Both the position numbers and the translations under genes were made by a program. The notes beneath the pieces were generated by a model. The model saw only the letters and a program-made list of their open reading frames with translations. It had not been told where the DNA came from and made no database searches. From assembly GCA_012927625.1 (NCBI GenBank), contig JABBOV010000006.1, positions 157,350-221,349 on the forward strand: DNA of 64,000 bases, written 5' to 3'. Positions within the stretch are counted from its first letter, which is position 1. Every line of letters begins with the position of its first letter. This DNA is from Glaciimonas sp. Lineage in GTDB: Bacteria > Pseudomonadota > Gammaproteobacteria > Burkholderiales > Burkholderiaceae_D. Positions 30,456 through 40,178 of the stretch are shown here, piece after piece.

Positions 30456-30878
30456 ATGAAATTCACGATAGGGAAGTCTCTGCTGGCGAGCGCGCTGCTT
30501 GCTGTTTCTGTTGCCGCCGTCAGCGCCACGCTGGCCGTTGCCGGCACGTTGCCAACAACAGTCGATGTCAAACAGGGTGCTGCGCTGCAAAGCCGCGGCG
30601 CGCTATTGATCGACGTGCGAGAAGCCAATGAATACGCTGAAGGGCATGTGCCCGGCAGCACTCTGATTCCGCTGGGCCAGTTGCAACAACGGCTATCGGA
30701 AATCGCCGCCCACAAGAACCAGCCGGTTGCGGTAATTTGCCGCTCCGGCAGCCGCTCGGCGAAGGCGGTCAAACTACTCGAACAAGCTGGCTTCAGCGCT
30801 GCCGTCAATGTCGAGGGCGGCATGAACGCCTGGCAAAAAGCAGGCTTGCTTGTCGTCACCGGCGCAGCTTCCCGCTAA
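30456..30878 (+). CDS. Exported rhodanese-like sulfurtransferase
   Basis: Single-domain rhodanese of 140 residues with an N-terminal signal sequence (KSLLASALLAVSVAAVSATL, probable cleavage near AVAG at residue 30), so it should act in the periplasm. The domain has the entry motif LLIDVREANEYAEGHVPGS and the active loop CRSGSR with catalytic C95, which would carry a persulfide. The six-residue active loop is typical of sulfurtransferases rather than Cdc25-like phosphatases. The physiological acceptor is unknown. It could be transcribed from its own promoter in the 99-base gap after ppk2. Confidence 0.88.
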   Translation: MKFTIGKSLLASALLAVSVAAVSATLAVAGTLPTTVDVKQGAALQSRGALLIDVREANEYAEGHVPGSTLIPLGQLQQRLSEIAAHKNQPVAVICRSGSRSAKAVKLLEQAGFSAAVNVEGGMNAWQKAGLLVVTGAASR

Positions 30879-30913
30879 ATAAAATATTAATGAAAAGCAC
30901 AGTGATGTGGTTG

Positions 30914-30986
30914 TGTAGGAGAGTACCCGGGCGCGATCAACGTCTGCAGTCTGGCGACTGCTTTCGCGTCCGGGTGCGCTCCCACA
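30914..30986. repeat. REPIN-like palindrome, family 2
   Basis: Outer arms of 23 bases (30914-30936 and 30964-30986) match at 19 positions; the left arm begins TGTAGGAGAGTACCCGGGCG. A nested hairpin GCAGTC-TGGC-GACTGC lies in the loop. It is part of the 418-base gap between the rhodanese and grxD, which otherwise holds repeat copy D and the grxD promoter. Confidence 0.65.
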
Positions 30987-31062
30987 AGAATATTTCGGCT
31001 TGGACGTCTTTTATGGCGGCTTGAATAGCAACTTGAAAAGTTACCATGCAATGAAACATACA

Positions 31063-31137
31063 TGGGAGTATAGGGTTTATTCATGTATTTTCCGCACTAT
31101 TCGCGAACGGACAAATAAAATACATCATGATGTATTT
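31063..31137 (-). repeat. Dispersed ATAC/TGCGG repeat, copy D
   Basis: Reverse orientation. Landmarks on plus: GGGAGTAT ending 31071, CCGCA 31092-31096, ATAC 31120-31123, GTAT 31132-31135; spacings 20, 23 and 8. It can fold with outer arms TGTATTTT/AAAATACA and inner CCG/CGG. Confidence 0.75.
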
Positions 31138-31256
31138 TATTTAGATGGAAAACTCACGATCAAAATCTAGCCGATACGCACCGGCGGCCCGAAAGCAGAA
31201 CACAAACAGGCTGAGTAAGGCGCACAAGCACATCAGCAACAAGCGGCCATTTTTCT

Positions 31257-31262
31257 TATAAT
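31257..31262 (+). promoter_or_regulatory. -10 box of grxD-ubiX
   Basis: Perfect TATAAT 34 bases before the grxD ATG, preceded by a T-rich stretch. The -35 hexamer is not convincing (CAGCAA at 17 bases). Confidence 0.45.
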
Positions 31263-31296
31263 GTCTCTTTAACCCAAGAATCAACGAAAGACTGCC

Positions 31297-31608
31297 ATGG
31301 ACGACGTACAAGTTTGGATCAAAGAAACCGTAACCACAAATCCGGTCGTATTATTCATGAAGGGTACCGCCCAATTTCCGCAGTGCGGATTTTCCGGCAA
31401 AGCCATCCAGATTCTGAAAGCCAATGGCGTCGAAAATATCGTCACGGTCAATGTGCTTGACGACGCGGATGTGCGTCAGGGCATCAAGGAATACTCCAAC
31501 TGGCCGACCATCCCGCAACTCTACGTCAAGGGCGAATTCGTCGGCGGCTCGGACATCATGAATGAAATGCATGATTCCGGCGAACTGAAAACCCTGCTGA
31601 GCGCTTAA
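31297..31608 (+). CDS. grxD: Monothiol glutaredoxin Grx4-type
   Basis: CGFS-type glutaredoxin that binds and transfers [2Fe-2S] clusters. The 103-residue product has the thioredoxin fold with active site C30-GFS ([14 protein letters not shown]), the glutathione-binding [19 protein letters not shown], and a C-terminal helix. Length and motifs match the family exactly. The ubiX gene begins 15 bases downstream, giving a two-gene operon. In several Burkholderiales genomes grxD and ubiX directly follow prmC; here nearly 10 kb separates them. Confidence 0.96.
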   Translation: MDDVQVWIKETVTTNPVVLFMKGTAQFPQCGFSGKAIQILKANGVENIVTVNVLDDADVRQGIKEYSNWPTIPQLYVKGEFVGGSDIMNEMHDSGELKTLLSA

Positions 31609-31623
31609 GCCAGCCGCCCAGCA

Positions 31624-32217
31624 GTGACGACCCAAAAGCGCTTGATCATTGCCATCACCGGCGCCACCGGCGCGGTGTATGGCGTGCGTTTGCTGGAAGT
31701 GCTGCGCGCTGCGCCCGAGATACAAACCCATTTGATGCTATCGGAAGCAGGCGCTCTGAATCTGAATCAGGAACTCGACATGAGCCGCAAACAGGTCGGG
31801 CTACTAGCCGATGTGGTGCACAACGTGCGCGATATCGGGGCCTCGATTGCCAGCGGCTCGTTCCAGTCGGAAGGCATGATCGTCGCGCCTTGTTCGATGA
31901 AAACACTGGCCGCCGTAGCGCACGGATTGTCCGACAACCTGATCACCCGCGCTGCCGATGTGGTTTTGAAAGAACGCCGCCGACTGGTGCTGATGGTGCG
32001 CGAAACACCGTTCAACCTGGCCCACTTGCGCAATATGACGGCCGTCACCGAGATGGGCGGCATCATCTTCCCGCCGCTGCCGGGCTTTTATCAGCGCCCG
32101 CAATCGATAGCCGAAATGATCGATCATACGGTCGGGCGCGTGCTCGACCTGTTCGCCATCCCGCATACGCTAACGCCGCGCTGGAACGGCCTCAAGGCAA
32201 ACAGCGAATCTGCTTGA
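31624..32217 (+). CDS. ubiX: Flavin prenyltransferase UbiX
   Basis: Makes prenylated FMN, the cofactor of the UbiD decarboxylase in ubiquinone synthesis. The 197-residue product has the N-terminal FMN motif IAITGATGAVYGVRLLEVL, the conserved SIASGSFQSEGMIVAPCSMKT loop (quoted in part as ASIASGSFQSEGM), and RRLVLMVRETPFNLAHL. It starts with GTG at 31624 without a clear Shine-Dalgarno, so it may depend on coupling with grxD 15 bases upstream. UbiD is not in the window. Confidence 0.95.
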   Translation: MTTQKRLIIAITGATGAVYGVRLLEVLRAAPEIQTHLMLSEAGALNLNQELDMSRKQVGLLADVVHNVRDIGASIASGSFQSEGMIVAPCSMKTLAAVAHGLSDNLITRAADVVLKERRRLVLMVRETPFNLAHLRNMTAVTEMGGIIFPPLPGFYQRPQSIAEMIDHTVGRVLDLFAIPHTLTPRWNGLKANSESA

Positions 32218-32249
32218 TTTTTTTCCGCGTTGCAAAATTTGTGCTTATA

Positions 32250-32306
32250 AAGTAGTGCAGGCCTCTGTGCCTGCACCGGCCCGCAGGCACGGAGCCTGCG
32301 CTACTT
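32250..32306. repeat. REPIN-like palindrome, family 3
   Basis: Imperfect inverted arms of about 24 bases: 32250-32274 begins AAGTAGTGCAGGC and 32283-32306 ends GCCTGCGCTACTT, with internal GTGCCTGC/GCAGGCAC. It fills the convergent gap between ubiX and the DUF445 gene and may serve as a bidirectional terminator-like structure. Confidence 0.65.
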
Positions 32307-32311
32307 CATTG

Positions 32312-33619
32312 TCAACCGCCCAGCAATTGGCTAAAAACGTGAATTAACAGCCCGACAATACCGCCCACCAGCGTACCGTTCAAGCGAATGAATTGCAGGT
32401 CGCGGCCGATATTCAGTTCCAGCTTGTCGACAATTTCGTCGTCCTTCCATTCGCACATTTTGGCTGTAATGAAGCTACCGATGCGCGGCCGATATTCTTC
32501 GATCAGCGGCGGCGCTGCCTGGATAATCTGCGCATTGATCCACTGTTGCATCGCGCGATCATCGCGTAACGCTTGTGCCAGCCGGTGCGTGATAGCGGCT
32601 ACTTGGGTGCGCACACTGGAATCGGGGCGCTGTAAATCGTGCTGCAGCCATTGCCGAAAATCCTGCCATAGTCCGTGCAGATAATCCGATAGCCTGGCGT
32701 CGCCTGCCAACTGCCGCTGGAACTGTTCGATACGAAAACGGTAGTCTGGATCGCTTTTCAATTTCACGATCAGATTGGTCACCATGCGGTTGAAATCCAG
32801 CCGTAACGGATGCTGTGGGTCGGCGTTGATTTCGTGTAGCAGTTGCAAGATGCCAGCCACGATTTTTTCAGCGGCGATCCTGCCGCCAGCCATTTTCAGG
32901 CGCGCAAAATACAGCGGCAATTGATTCGCCAGCATGTGTTCGATCCGCTCCAGCACCTCCGGCTTGGCAAGCGTAGCTTCAACGCCTTCGAGCAACTGAT
33001 CGAGCAGCGCCTGATGACGGTCGTCCAGGGTCAGCATGTCGAGCACGCTGCCAGCCAACTGCGCCAGATCGAAGTGCGCGATGTGTGCGGTAACGGTGCG
33101 ATGCAGATAGTTTCTGACCTCATCCTCATTAAGCGCGTTGAGTGCGTATGAAAAGCCGCGTACCGCCAGATCGCCGAAGCGCTCGGCATTGGCCTCGTGC
33201 GCAAACCAGAGAGCGATTCTGGCTGCCGGGTCGAACTCGCGGATCACATTGAGTACCCGCTCGGTGGCGAAAAATTCGCTCTGCACGAACCCGCCGAGAT
33301 TGGCGGCGATGCGCTCCTTGTTGGCCGGGATGATCGCGGTATGGGGAATAAAACGCAGTCCGAGCGGATGGCGAAACAACGCCACCACCGCGAACCAGTC
33401 GGCCAACGCGCCGACCATCGCCGCTTCGGCAAAAGCCGCAATGTACGGCAACCATGGCAGCGACGGATGGTTGGCCTTGAAATAAGTGGCCAACGCAAAC
33501 ACCAGCGCGGCCAACAGCAGCAAGCAGTTGGCCAGCCACTGCATGCGTCGCAGCCGGCTGCGCTTGTCGTCATTTTCAGCCGTAGCGGTTTGCCGCACAT
33601 GTTCGCCCGATACCATCAT
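32312..33619 (-). CDS. DUF445-family inner-membrane protein
   Basis: Protein of 435 residues belonging to the DUF445 (YjiN-like) family of unknown function. Two N-terminal membrane segments are visible (LANCLLLLAALVFALATYF, about 29-47, and a weaker one near 58-80 leading into ADWFAVVALFRHPLGLRFIP, the family hallmark). A long helical region follows, then a C-terminal hydrophobic segment (VGGIVGLLIHVFSQLL). It stands alone between a REPIN and the opgG leader. No function should be inferred beyond membrane location. Confidence 0.85.
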   Translation of the reverse strand: MMVSGEHVRQTATAENDDKRSRLRRMQWLANCLLLLAALVFALATYFKANHPSLPWLPYIAAFAEAAMVGALADWFAVVALFRHPLGLRFIPHTAIIPANKERIAANLGGFVQSEFFATERVLNVIREFDPAARIALWFAHEANAERFGDLAVRGFSYALNALNEDEVRNYLHRTVTAHIAHFDLAQLAGSVLDMLTLDDRHQALLDQLLEGVEATLAKPEVLERIEHMLANQLPLYFARLKMAGGRIAAEKIVAGILQLLHEINADPQHPLRLDFNRMVTNLIVKLKSDPDYRFRIEQFQRQLAGDARLSDYLHGLWQDFRQWLQHDLQRPDSSVRTQVAAITHRLAQALRDDRAMQQWINAQIIQAAPPLIEEYRPRIGSFITAKMCEWKDDEIVDKLELNIGRDLQFIRLNGTLVGGIVGLLIHVFSQLLGG

Positions 33620-33833
33620 GCGTCCCCAGTTTTTCCAAATAATAGTTACTGTTCAGCCCGTTATACTAATGTGCGCAAGCAGGCTGAATATTCTTTTCTC
33701 TTCAAGGGGACAGTCTGGCAGTGGATGGATTTTTTACCGCGTAATAAACCCATTACATCCGGCATCCCCTTAAAAAGGAAACAGAAAACCATTCCACCCA
33801 GAGATCCGCACGGTTCCGAATAATAGAAATTAT

Positions 33834-33907
33834 ATGGGAGTATGATTGAAAATCACGTAGATTCGCATGATTGTATTGCGGAATTAAAAATACACTGTTT
33901 GGTATTT
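33834..33907 (-). repeat. Dispersed ATAC/TGCGG repeat, copy E
   Basis: Reverse orientation. Landmarks on plus: GGGAGTAT ending 33843, TCGCA 33863-33867, ATAC 33890-33893, GTAT 33902-33905; spacings 19, 22 and 8. Inner hairpin CGCA/TGCG extended by ATT/AAT across one bulge. Its flank CGAATAATAGAAATT (33817-33831) recurs exactly at 16056-16070. It lies in the 476-base gap between DUF445 and opgG, which has no other clear feature. Confidence 0.75.
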
Positions 33908-34095
33908 ATAACGGCAACAGCGATTGCGGGAACCGATATCAACTACATGGCAGACGCCGAGTAGCACGTTTCACCGATTCGTTCCAGGTAACCATTCCCC
34001 CAATATTTTGGGTCGGGAACGAAAAGCGCATGTTGCCATCCAATCCAGTTATTAACTCGGCCATCAGGTCGGTTATGCGTATTACAGGGATCCCA

Positions 34096-35655
34096 ATGCA
34101 AATAAAAAAAATGAATCGGGCGGCAACGCAGGCGGCTCCGACGGCACTATGGCGCGTTGTGGCAGCAGTGCTGGCTTTGTGCATGGCGCAAGCAAACACC
34201 AGCGCATTCGCGTTCGGGTTTGCCGATGTCTCAAAACAGGCCAGGCAGTTAGCGCAGGATGCCTATAAAAAACCGGACAGCAATTTACCGAAAGCAATTG
34301 AAAGTCTTAGCTACGATCAATACCGGGACATCCGATTCGATACGGACAAGTCCCTGTGGCGCAGCGCCAAACTGCCGTTCGAGGTCGTATTTTTACATCA
34401 GGGACTGTTTTACGATCATCCGGTGAAGATCAATGAACTGCTTGGGAAAAAAGTGCACGAAATCAAGTTCGACCCACACGCATTCAACTATGGTAAAAAC
34501 AAAATTGACCCGAAAGAATTGCAACAACTCGGTTTCGCCGGTTTTCGCGTTCACTACCCATTAAATGCACAGAAATACAAGGACGAGGTGATGGTATTTC
34601 TCGGCGCCAGCTATTTTCGCGCGGTTGGCAAGGGACAGTTGTACGGAATTTCGGCGCGTGGGCTGGCGCTTGATACCGCGCTCAATTCCGGCGAGGAATT
34701 CCCGCAGTTTACCGAATTCTGGCTGGAACGGCCGCAAGCGAAAGATAAGGATTTAACGATTTACGCGCTGCTAAACTCGCGCCGAGTCACCGGCGCTTAC
34801 CGCTTCGTGCTCAAGCCGGGCGTGGAAACCGCAATCGAGGTCAAGGCCCAGTTGTATCTGCGCGAAAACGTTACGACGCTTGGTATCGCACCGCTGACCA
34901 GCATGTATTTTTTCGGTGAAAACCAGCGTGCGGAAGTCGAGGATCACCGGCCCGAAGTGCATGATTCCGACGGCCTGTCGGTGCAATCCGGCACCGGCGA
35001 ATGGATCTGGCGGCCGCTGGTCAACCCCAAGCGGCTGCTGGTTACCTCGTTTGCGCTGGACAATCCGCTGGGCTTTGGCATGATGCAGCGCGACCGCGCA
35101 TTTGCCAATTACCAAGACCTGGAAGCACACTATGAAAAGCGGCCAAGCGTGTGGATCGAGCCGAAGGGCAAGTGGGGCAAAGGCCGGATCGAACTGGTGC
35201 AGATTCCGACGCCGGACGAAACCAACGACAACACGGTCGCATTCTGGGTGCCGAGCCTGATGCCAAAACCCGGCCAGCCATTCGATATCGAATACCGGAT
35301 GCTGTGGCAAAAAGAATCTGAAACGCAGCCGCCGCTATCGTGGGTGACGCAAACCCGGCGCGGCCACGGTTATACCCGCAAAGTGGATGACAGCATCGCA
35401 CTGGTCGTTGATTTTGAAGGCCCGGCCCTGAAAAAATTGCCCGCCGATACAAAGCTGGAAGGCATCGTTACCGGTGACGCTAACGGCAAGTTAATGGAAA
35501 TCAATACCTATCGCAACAGCGAAACCGGCGGCTGGCGCATGGCGGTGCGGCTGCACCGCAACGACGTTACCAAACCGGTTGAACTGCGCGGTCATTTGCG
35601 CAGCGGCAACGAAACTCTGTCCGAAACCTGGAGCTACATATTACCGCCCAACTGA
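34096..35655 (+). CDS. opgG: Periplasmic glucan biosynthesis protein OpgG
   Basis: Periplasmic protein needed for synthesis of osmoregulated periplasmic glucans, acting with OpgH on the nascent beta-glucan. The product of 519 residues starts at 34096 ([12 protein letters not shown]), with AGGGAT six bases upstream and a signal peptide ([20 protein letters not shown]) cleaved near AFA at residue 39. Mature motifs include [37 protein letters not shown] and [14 protein letters not shown]. The frame is open from 33871, but that part contains no signal sequence and runs through repeat copy E, so I exclude it. Confidence 0.94.
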   Translation: MQIKKMNRAATQAAPTALWRVVAAVLALCMAQANTSAFAFGFADVSKQARQLAQDAYKKPDSNLPKAIESLSYDQYRDIRFDTDKSLWRSAKLPFEVVFLHQGLFYDHPVKINELLGKKVHEIKFDPHAFNYGKNKIDPKELQQLGFAGFRVHYPLNAQKYKDEVMVFLGASYFRAVGKGQLYGISARGLALDTALNSGEEFPQFTEFWLERPQAKDKDLTIYALLNSRRVTGAYRFVLKPGVETAIEVKAQLYLRENVTTLGIAPLTSMYFFGENQRAEVEDHRPEVHDSDGLSVQSGTGEWIWRPLVNPKRLLVTSFALDNPLGFGMMQRDRAFANYQDLEAHYEKRPSVWIEPKGKWGKGRIELVQIPTPDETNDNTVAFWVPSLMPKPGQPFDIEYRMLWQKESETQPPLSWVTQTRRGHGYTRKVDDSIALVVDFEGPALKKLPADTKLEGIVTGDANGKLMEINTYRNSETGGWRMAVRLHRNDVTKPVELRGHLRSGNETLSETWSYILPPN

Positions 35656-35687
35656 GTACTGCTGCCGCAGAGGCGGAGTTCACGCTG

Positions 35688-38219
35688 GTGCGAAATAGCG
35701 CCGATTGCACTGGCGCCATCGAGCACTATCTGGACCTCCTGCCGCTGACGACCCTGCAACGGCAAGCCTTGCAAGGCGCAGCCGCAGCCTGTGGCGGCCA
35801 CCCACAGAAGGCGATGACTGCACTGCATCAGGCGCTGGCAGACGACAACACTAACGACAGCGTTAGCGACAACCCGGCCTATGCGTCGGTTGCATCGCGT
35901 GTACAGTTGGCCTATCAACCCTCGCCGAGCGCAGAATTGCCGCCGCACCAGGCACCAATACCGGCACCGACCGTCAATTTTGACCGCTGCGGCCACATTC
36001 GGGTTAGCAGCACGCCGCCCTTGCACCGCATTTCGATGGTGCCGCAGTCGTGGGGTACATTAAACCCGCTGATGCGCTGGATGCACACACTGTCAGGACA
36101 CCGCGACTGCGCCGCAGAAACCACGCGAACCGGGCCGCCGTCGGCGGACGCGCCCGACCCGAACGGCAATTGGCAACATGGCGGCGGCTGGCGCCGGCTA
36201 ATCCTGCTGTTTCTAATGTTCGGGCAAACCGGACTGGCCACCTATTTCATGAGTACAGTGTTGCCGTATCACGGCACCAGACCGATGGAAGTGGTAACGC
36301 TGACGCTGTTCGCTATCCTGTTCTGCTGGATTTCGGCCGGTTTTTGGACCGCGATGGCTGGCTTCCTGGTGCTGCTGCGCGGCGGCGATAGCTACATGAT
36401 CTCGGCCAGTAATGCGGGCAACCTTGCCGACGGACCGATCGATGCCGCAGCCCGTACTGCGATTGTGATGCCGATTTGCAATGAAGACGTGAATCGTGTC
36501 TTCGCCGGTCTGCGCGCTACTTACGAGTCGGTGCGGCGCAACGGCACACTGCAACATTTCGATTTCTTCGTACTAAGCGACAGCAACCAGCCCGACTTGT
36601 GCGTGGCCGAGTTGGCCGCCTGGGATCGGCTGTGCCGGGCGGTTGACGGCTTTGGCCGCATCTTCTACCGACGTCGGCTAAGGCGGGGCAAGCGCAAGAG
36701 CGGCAATATTGACAACTTCTGTCGCCGCTGGGGCAGCAGCTACCGCTACATGATCGTGCTGGATGCCGACAGCGTGATGAGCGGCGACTGCCTGTCCAAG
36801 CTAGTCCGGCTGATGGAAGCAAACTCCGGCGCCGGCATCATCCAGACCGCGCCGCGCGCATCCGGGCGCGACACGCTGTATGCGCGCATCCAGCAATTTT
36901 CTACGCGGGTCTACGGGCCGTTGTTTACCGCTGGCCTGCATTACTGGCAACTGGGCGAGTCGCATTACTGGGGCCACAACGCGATCATCCGTCTGGCGCC
37001 ATTCATCCGTCACTGCGCGCTGGCGCCGCTGCCTGGGCGCGGCTCGCTGGCCGGCGAAATACTATCCCACGATTTCGTCGAAGCGGCATTGATGCGGCGC
37101 GCCGGCTGGGCGGTCTGGATCGCCTACGACCTGGCCGGCAGCTACGAAGAAATGCCACCGAATCTGCTCGATGAACTCAAGCGCGACCGCCGCTGGTGCC
37201 ACGGCAACCTGATGAATTTTCGGCTATTCCTGGCGCACGGCATGCACCCGGTACACCGCGCGGTCTTCGCCACCGGCGTCATGGCGTATCTGTCGGCGCC
37301 GCTATGGTTCCTGTTTCTTGCGCTTTCGACCGGCATGTTGGCGTCGCACACACTGACGGTGCCGGAGTATTTTATCGAGCCGCGCCAACTGTTTCCGATC
37401 TGGCCGGAGTGGCATCCGGGAAAGGCCCTGGCGTTGTTTTCCGCCACCGCCACGCTGCTGTTTTTGCCGAAATTTTTGAGCGTACTGCTGATCTGCGTGC
37501 AAGGGGCGAAACGCTTCGGTGGCCGCCTGCACGTGACAATTAGCATGCTGATGGAGCTGGTATTTTCGGCGCTGTTGGCGCCGGTACGGATGTTGTTCCA
37601 CTCCCGTTTCGTAGCCGCAGCGTTCCTCGGCTGGGAGATGCACTGGAAATCGCCACCGCGTAACAACGCTGAAACCGGCTGGGGCGAAGCCTTGCGCAAG
37701 CACGGCGGCCATACGCTGCTAGGACTGGTGTGGGGTGGCGGCGTGTTCTGGCTGAATCCATCGTTTTTGTGGTGGCTGCTGCCGATTGTCGGGGCGCTGA
37801 TACTGTCGATTCCGCTATCGGTATTTTCCAGCAGGGTGTCGCTTGGACGTCGCATGCGCCAACTGCGCTTGTTCCTGATTCCAGAAGAAATGAAGCCGCC
37901 GCCGGAATTACGCGCCACAAAAGCCCATCTCGCAGCGACGCCACCGGCGCCGGTTTTTACAGATGCGGTGGTCAGTCCGTTGCTCAATGCGCTGGTGTGC
38001 GCCTGCGCCATTGCACGGCCCAATTTGCCGACGGCGACACGCAACCAACATGCGCAGTTGGCCAAGATCGCGCTGGAACATGGCGCCGATGCACTCACGC
38101 CGGAGCAGGCCAATTTGTTGCTGCAAGATCCGCTGGCACTGTCGCGTCTCCACTTCGATGTCTGGTGCGCGCCACAAGCACATCCGCAGTGGCGCCTGCC
38201 AACTGCACTAGTAGAGTAG
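35688..38219 (+). CDS. opgH: Glucan glucosyltransferase OpgH
   Basis: Integral membrane GT2-family glucosyltransferase that builds the linear beta-1,2-glucan backbone of periplasmic glucans from UDP-glucose. The 843-residue product has about 160 cytoplasmic N-terminal residues, two membrane segments, the catalytic domain ([40 protein letters not shown], and the QxxRW-like [20 protein letters not shown]), then several further membrane spans. It starts with GTG at 35688, 32 bases after opgG, with GGAG nine bases upstream. In E. coli OpgH also inhibits FtsZ according to UDP-glucose supply; whether that holds here is unknown. Confidence 0.94.
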   Translation: MRNSADCTGAIEHYLDLLPLTTLQRQALQGAAAACGGHPQKAMTALHQALADDNTNDSVSDNPAYASVASRVQLAYQPSPSAELPPHQAPIPAPTVNFDRCGHIRVSSTPPLHRISMVPQSWGTLNPLMRWMHTLSGHRDCAAETTRTGPPSADAPDPNGNWQHGGGWRRLILLFLMFGQTGLATYFMSTVLPYHGTRPMEVVTLTLFAILFCWISAGFWTAMAGFLVLLRGGDSYMISASNAGNLADGPIDAAARTAIVMPICNEDVNRVFAGLRATYESVRRNGTLQHFDFFVLSDSNQPDLCVAELAAWDRLCRAVDGFGRIFYRRRLRRGKRKSGNIDNFCRRWGSSYRYMIVLDADSVMSGDCLSKLVRLMEANSGAGIIQTAPRASGRDTLYARIQQFSTRVYGPLFTAGLHYWQLGESHYWGHNAIIRLAPFIRHCALAPLPGRGSLAGEILSHDFVEAALMRRAGWAVWIAYDLAGSYEEMPPNLLDELKRDRRWCHGNLMNFRLFLAHGMHPVHRAVFATGVMAYLSAPLWFLFLALSTGMLASHTLTVPEYFIEPRQLFPIWPEWHPGKALALFSATATLLFLPKFLSVLLICVQGAKRFGGRLHVTISMLMELVFSALLAPVRMLFHSRFVAAAFLGWEMHWKSPPRNNAETGWGEALRKHGGHTLLGLVWGGGVFWLNPSFLWWLLPIVGALILSIPLSVFSSRVSLGRRMRQLRLFLIPEEMKPPPELRATKAHLAATPPAPVFTDAVVSPLLNALVCACAIARPNLPTATRNQHAQLAKIALEHGADALTPEQANLLLQDPLALSRLHFDVWCAPQAHPQWRLPTALVE

Positions 38220-38304
38220 GCTTCACCAATTAGTCAGACCGGACCAGGGCCGGCAATACACACGGTTGGAAGGGATTAAAATCCTGTTCCAGCAAGTCGC
38301 TTCT

Positions 38305-38341
38305 TCGTCACTCACCGCCCTGAAGGACGAGGTTTGAACCC
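38305..38341. mobile_element. Possible solitary IS605/TnpB-type right end
   Basis: Between opgH and the next gene lies a hairpin, TCGTC (38305-38309) with GACGA (38326-38330), followed by GGTTTGAACCCC. The segment ACCGCCCTGAAGGACGAGG resembles the sequence commonly found just beyond tnpB in IS200/IS605-type elements. No transposase remains. This is recognition by resemblance only and may be chance. Confidence 0.22.
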
Positions 38342-38439
38342 CAGTCAGTTTTTTGATCAAGGCAACCCGCCAGGCCTGCGCCGAATTACCGGCTGTGCGG
38401 ACTGCGCAACATCAGTTCGCAATAAAATGGAGTAATACA

Positions 38440-38766
38440 ATGCAAAAAAAACATTTTTTATCAGTAATTTTATTGGCAACATTGACCTATTCCGCTGCTG
38501 CGTACGAGCGCCCCTTTCCATCAAATGCCAAACGCGGGACAATGACGCCTGCGACATATCCGGCGATCAACATTGACGGCAAGGAACGCATGCTGTCACC
38601 GGGTGCGCAAATTTTTAACGCCAATAATACGATCGACCTGCCTGACAATTTGCGCGCCGGCAACGTGACCGTGAATTTCACCGAAAACAATCAGGGCCAG
38701 ATCCACCGGATCTGGATGCTGACCCCGCAAGAGGCCAGTAAGCCATTACCGGTCCAAAATCGATAA
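38440..38766 (+). CDS. Small exported protein, function unknown
   Basis: 108-residue product with a clear signal peptide (MQKKHFLSVILLATLTYSAA, cleavage predicted after residue 21). The mature part of about 87 residues is polar, lacks cysteine and membrane segments, and ends GQIHRIWMLTPQEASKPLPV. GGAG lies seven bases before the ATG at 38440; the frame extends to 38353 but only this start gives an export signal. I do not recognise the family. It follows opgGH and precedes miaB in the same direction, so a periplasmic role linked to envelope upkeep is possible but only inferred. Confidence 0.75.
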   Translation: MQKKHFLSVILLATLTYSAAAYERPFPSNAKRGTMTPATYPAINIDGKERMLSPGAQIFNANNTIDLPDNLRAGNVTVNFTENNQGQIHRIWMLTPQEASKPLPVQNR

Positions 38767-38810
38767 AACCGCTATAACTCTTACCAGCCCAATTCGCACA
38801 AAGCCACACC

Positions 38811-40178
38811 ATGCAAAAAAAAGTATTCATCAAAACCTTCGGCTGCCAGATGAACGAGTACGACTCGGACAAGATGGCCGACGTGCTCCAGGCTTCCGAC
38901 GGCATCATCAAGACCGACATCATCGAAGATGCCGACGTGATCTTGCTCAACACCTGTTCGGTGCGTGAAAAAGCGCAGGAAAAAGTATTTTCCGACCTCG
39001 GCCGCATCCGCGAACTGAAGTTGGCCAAACCCGATCTGGTGATCGGCGTCGGCGGCTGTGTCGCGTCCCAGGAAGGTGCCGCGATACTCAAGCGCGCGCC
39101 GTATGTGGATGTGGTGTTCGGCCCGCAAACCCTGCATCGTTTGCCGGCGCTGATCAATCAACGCCGCGTCACCGGCCAATCGCAAGTCGACATCAGCTTT
39201 CCTGAAATTGAGAAATTCGATCATTTGCCACCCGCCAGAGTGGATGGTGCGACCGCATTCGTGTCGATCATGGAAGGCTGCAGCAAATATTGCAGCTACT
39301 GCGTGGTGCCTTACACGCGCGGCGAGGAAGTGTCGCGCCGCTTCGATGACGTGCTCACCGAGATCGCCGGCCTGACCGAACAGGGCGTCAAGGAAATCAC
39401 GCTGCTGGGCCAGAATGTCAACGCGTTTCGGGGCCTGATGGCCGACGGCGAACTAGCCGATTTTGCCCTGCTGATCGAAACCATCGCAGAATTTCCCGGC
39501 ATCGAACGGATCCGTTTCATCACCAGCCACCCGAAGGAATTCACCCAGCGCTTGATCGATACCTACGCCAAGGTGCCGAAACTGGTCGATCATCTATACC
39601 TGCCGGCCCAGCATGGCTCCGACCGAATACTGGCGGCGATGAAACGCGGCTACACTGCGCTGGAATACAAATCGGTAGTGCGGCGGCTGCGCGCGGTGCG
39701 GCCGAATATCGCAATATCAAGCGACTTTATCGTCGGCTTTCCGGGCGAGACCGAAGCCGATTTTGAAACCTTGATGCAGCTAATTGACGATATTGGCTTC
39801 GACAATAGTTACAGCTTTGTCTTCAGCGCCCGCCCCGGCACACCAGCCGCCAATCTGCAAGACGACACGCCGCATGAAGTCAAGCTAGCGCGCCTGCAAC
39901 GGTTGCAGGCGGTTATCAGCGACAACACCAAACGCTATAGCCAGCAGATGATTGGCACCGTTCAGCGCATCCTGGTTGAAGGGCCATCGGCCAAAAGTCC
40001 GGCTGAAATGCAGGGCCGTTCCGAAAATAATCGCGTGGTCAATTTCGATGGCGGGCCGGATGGCGCACGTCTGATCGGCCGGCAGGTCGATATCGACATT
40101 ACGCACAGCTACACGTATTCCTTGCGGGGCGAACTGGTCGCCATCCAACCCACACCAATCCAGCAAAGCGCCATTTGA
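38811..40178 (+). CDS. miaB: tRNA ms2i6A37 methylthiotransferase MiaB
   Basis: Radical-SAM iron-sulfur enzyme that adds a methylthio group to i6A37 in tRNAs reading UNN codons. The 455-residue product has the N-terminal MTTase domain ([15 protein letters not shown], with further cysteines in NTCSVREKA and [10 protein letters not shown]), the radical-SAM triad CSKYCSYC (about 157-164), and a C-terminal TRAM domain. These cysteine sets bind the auxiliary and SAM [4Fe-4S] clusters. It starts a miaB-phoH-ybeY-corC run; its stop overlaps the phoH start by four bases. Confidence 0.97.
   Translation: MQKKVFIKTFGCQMNEYDSDKMADVLQASDGIIKTDIIEDADVILLNTCSVREKAQEKVFSDLGRIRELKLAKPDLVIGVGGCVASQEGAAILKRAPYVDVVFGPQTLHRLPALINQRRVTGQSQVDISFPEIEKFDHLPPARVDGATAFVSIMEGCSKYCSYCVVPYTRGEEVSRRFDDVLTEIAGLTEQGVKEITLLGQNVNAFRGLMADGELADFALLIETIAEFPGIERIRFITSHPKEFTQRLIDTYAKVPKLVDHLYLPAQHGSDRILAAMKRGYTALEYKSVVRRLRAVRPNIAISSDFIVGFPGETEADFETLMQLIDDIGFDNSYSFVFSARPGTPAANLQDDTPHEVKLARLQRLQAVISDNTKRYSQQMIGTVQRILVEGPSAKSPAEMQGRSENNRVVNFDGGPDGARLIGRQVDIDITHSYTYSLRGELVAIQPTPIQQSAI

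Noticed and set aside
33871..34095. N-terminal extension of opgG
   Set aside because: The frame is open, but it runs through repeat copy E, lacks a ribosome site, and would bury the signal peptide 75 residues inside the protein.
37142..38113. 323-codon frame opposite opgH
   Set aside because: Low-complexity antisense shadow; the opgH frame carries all recognisable motifs.
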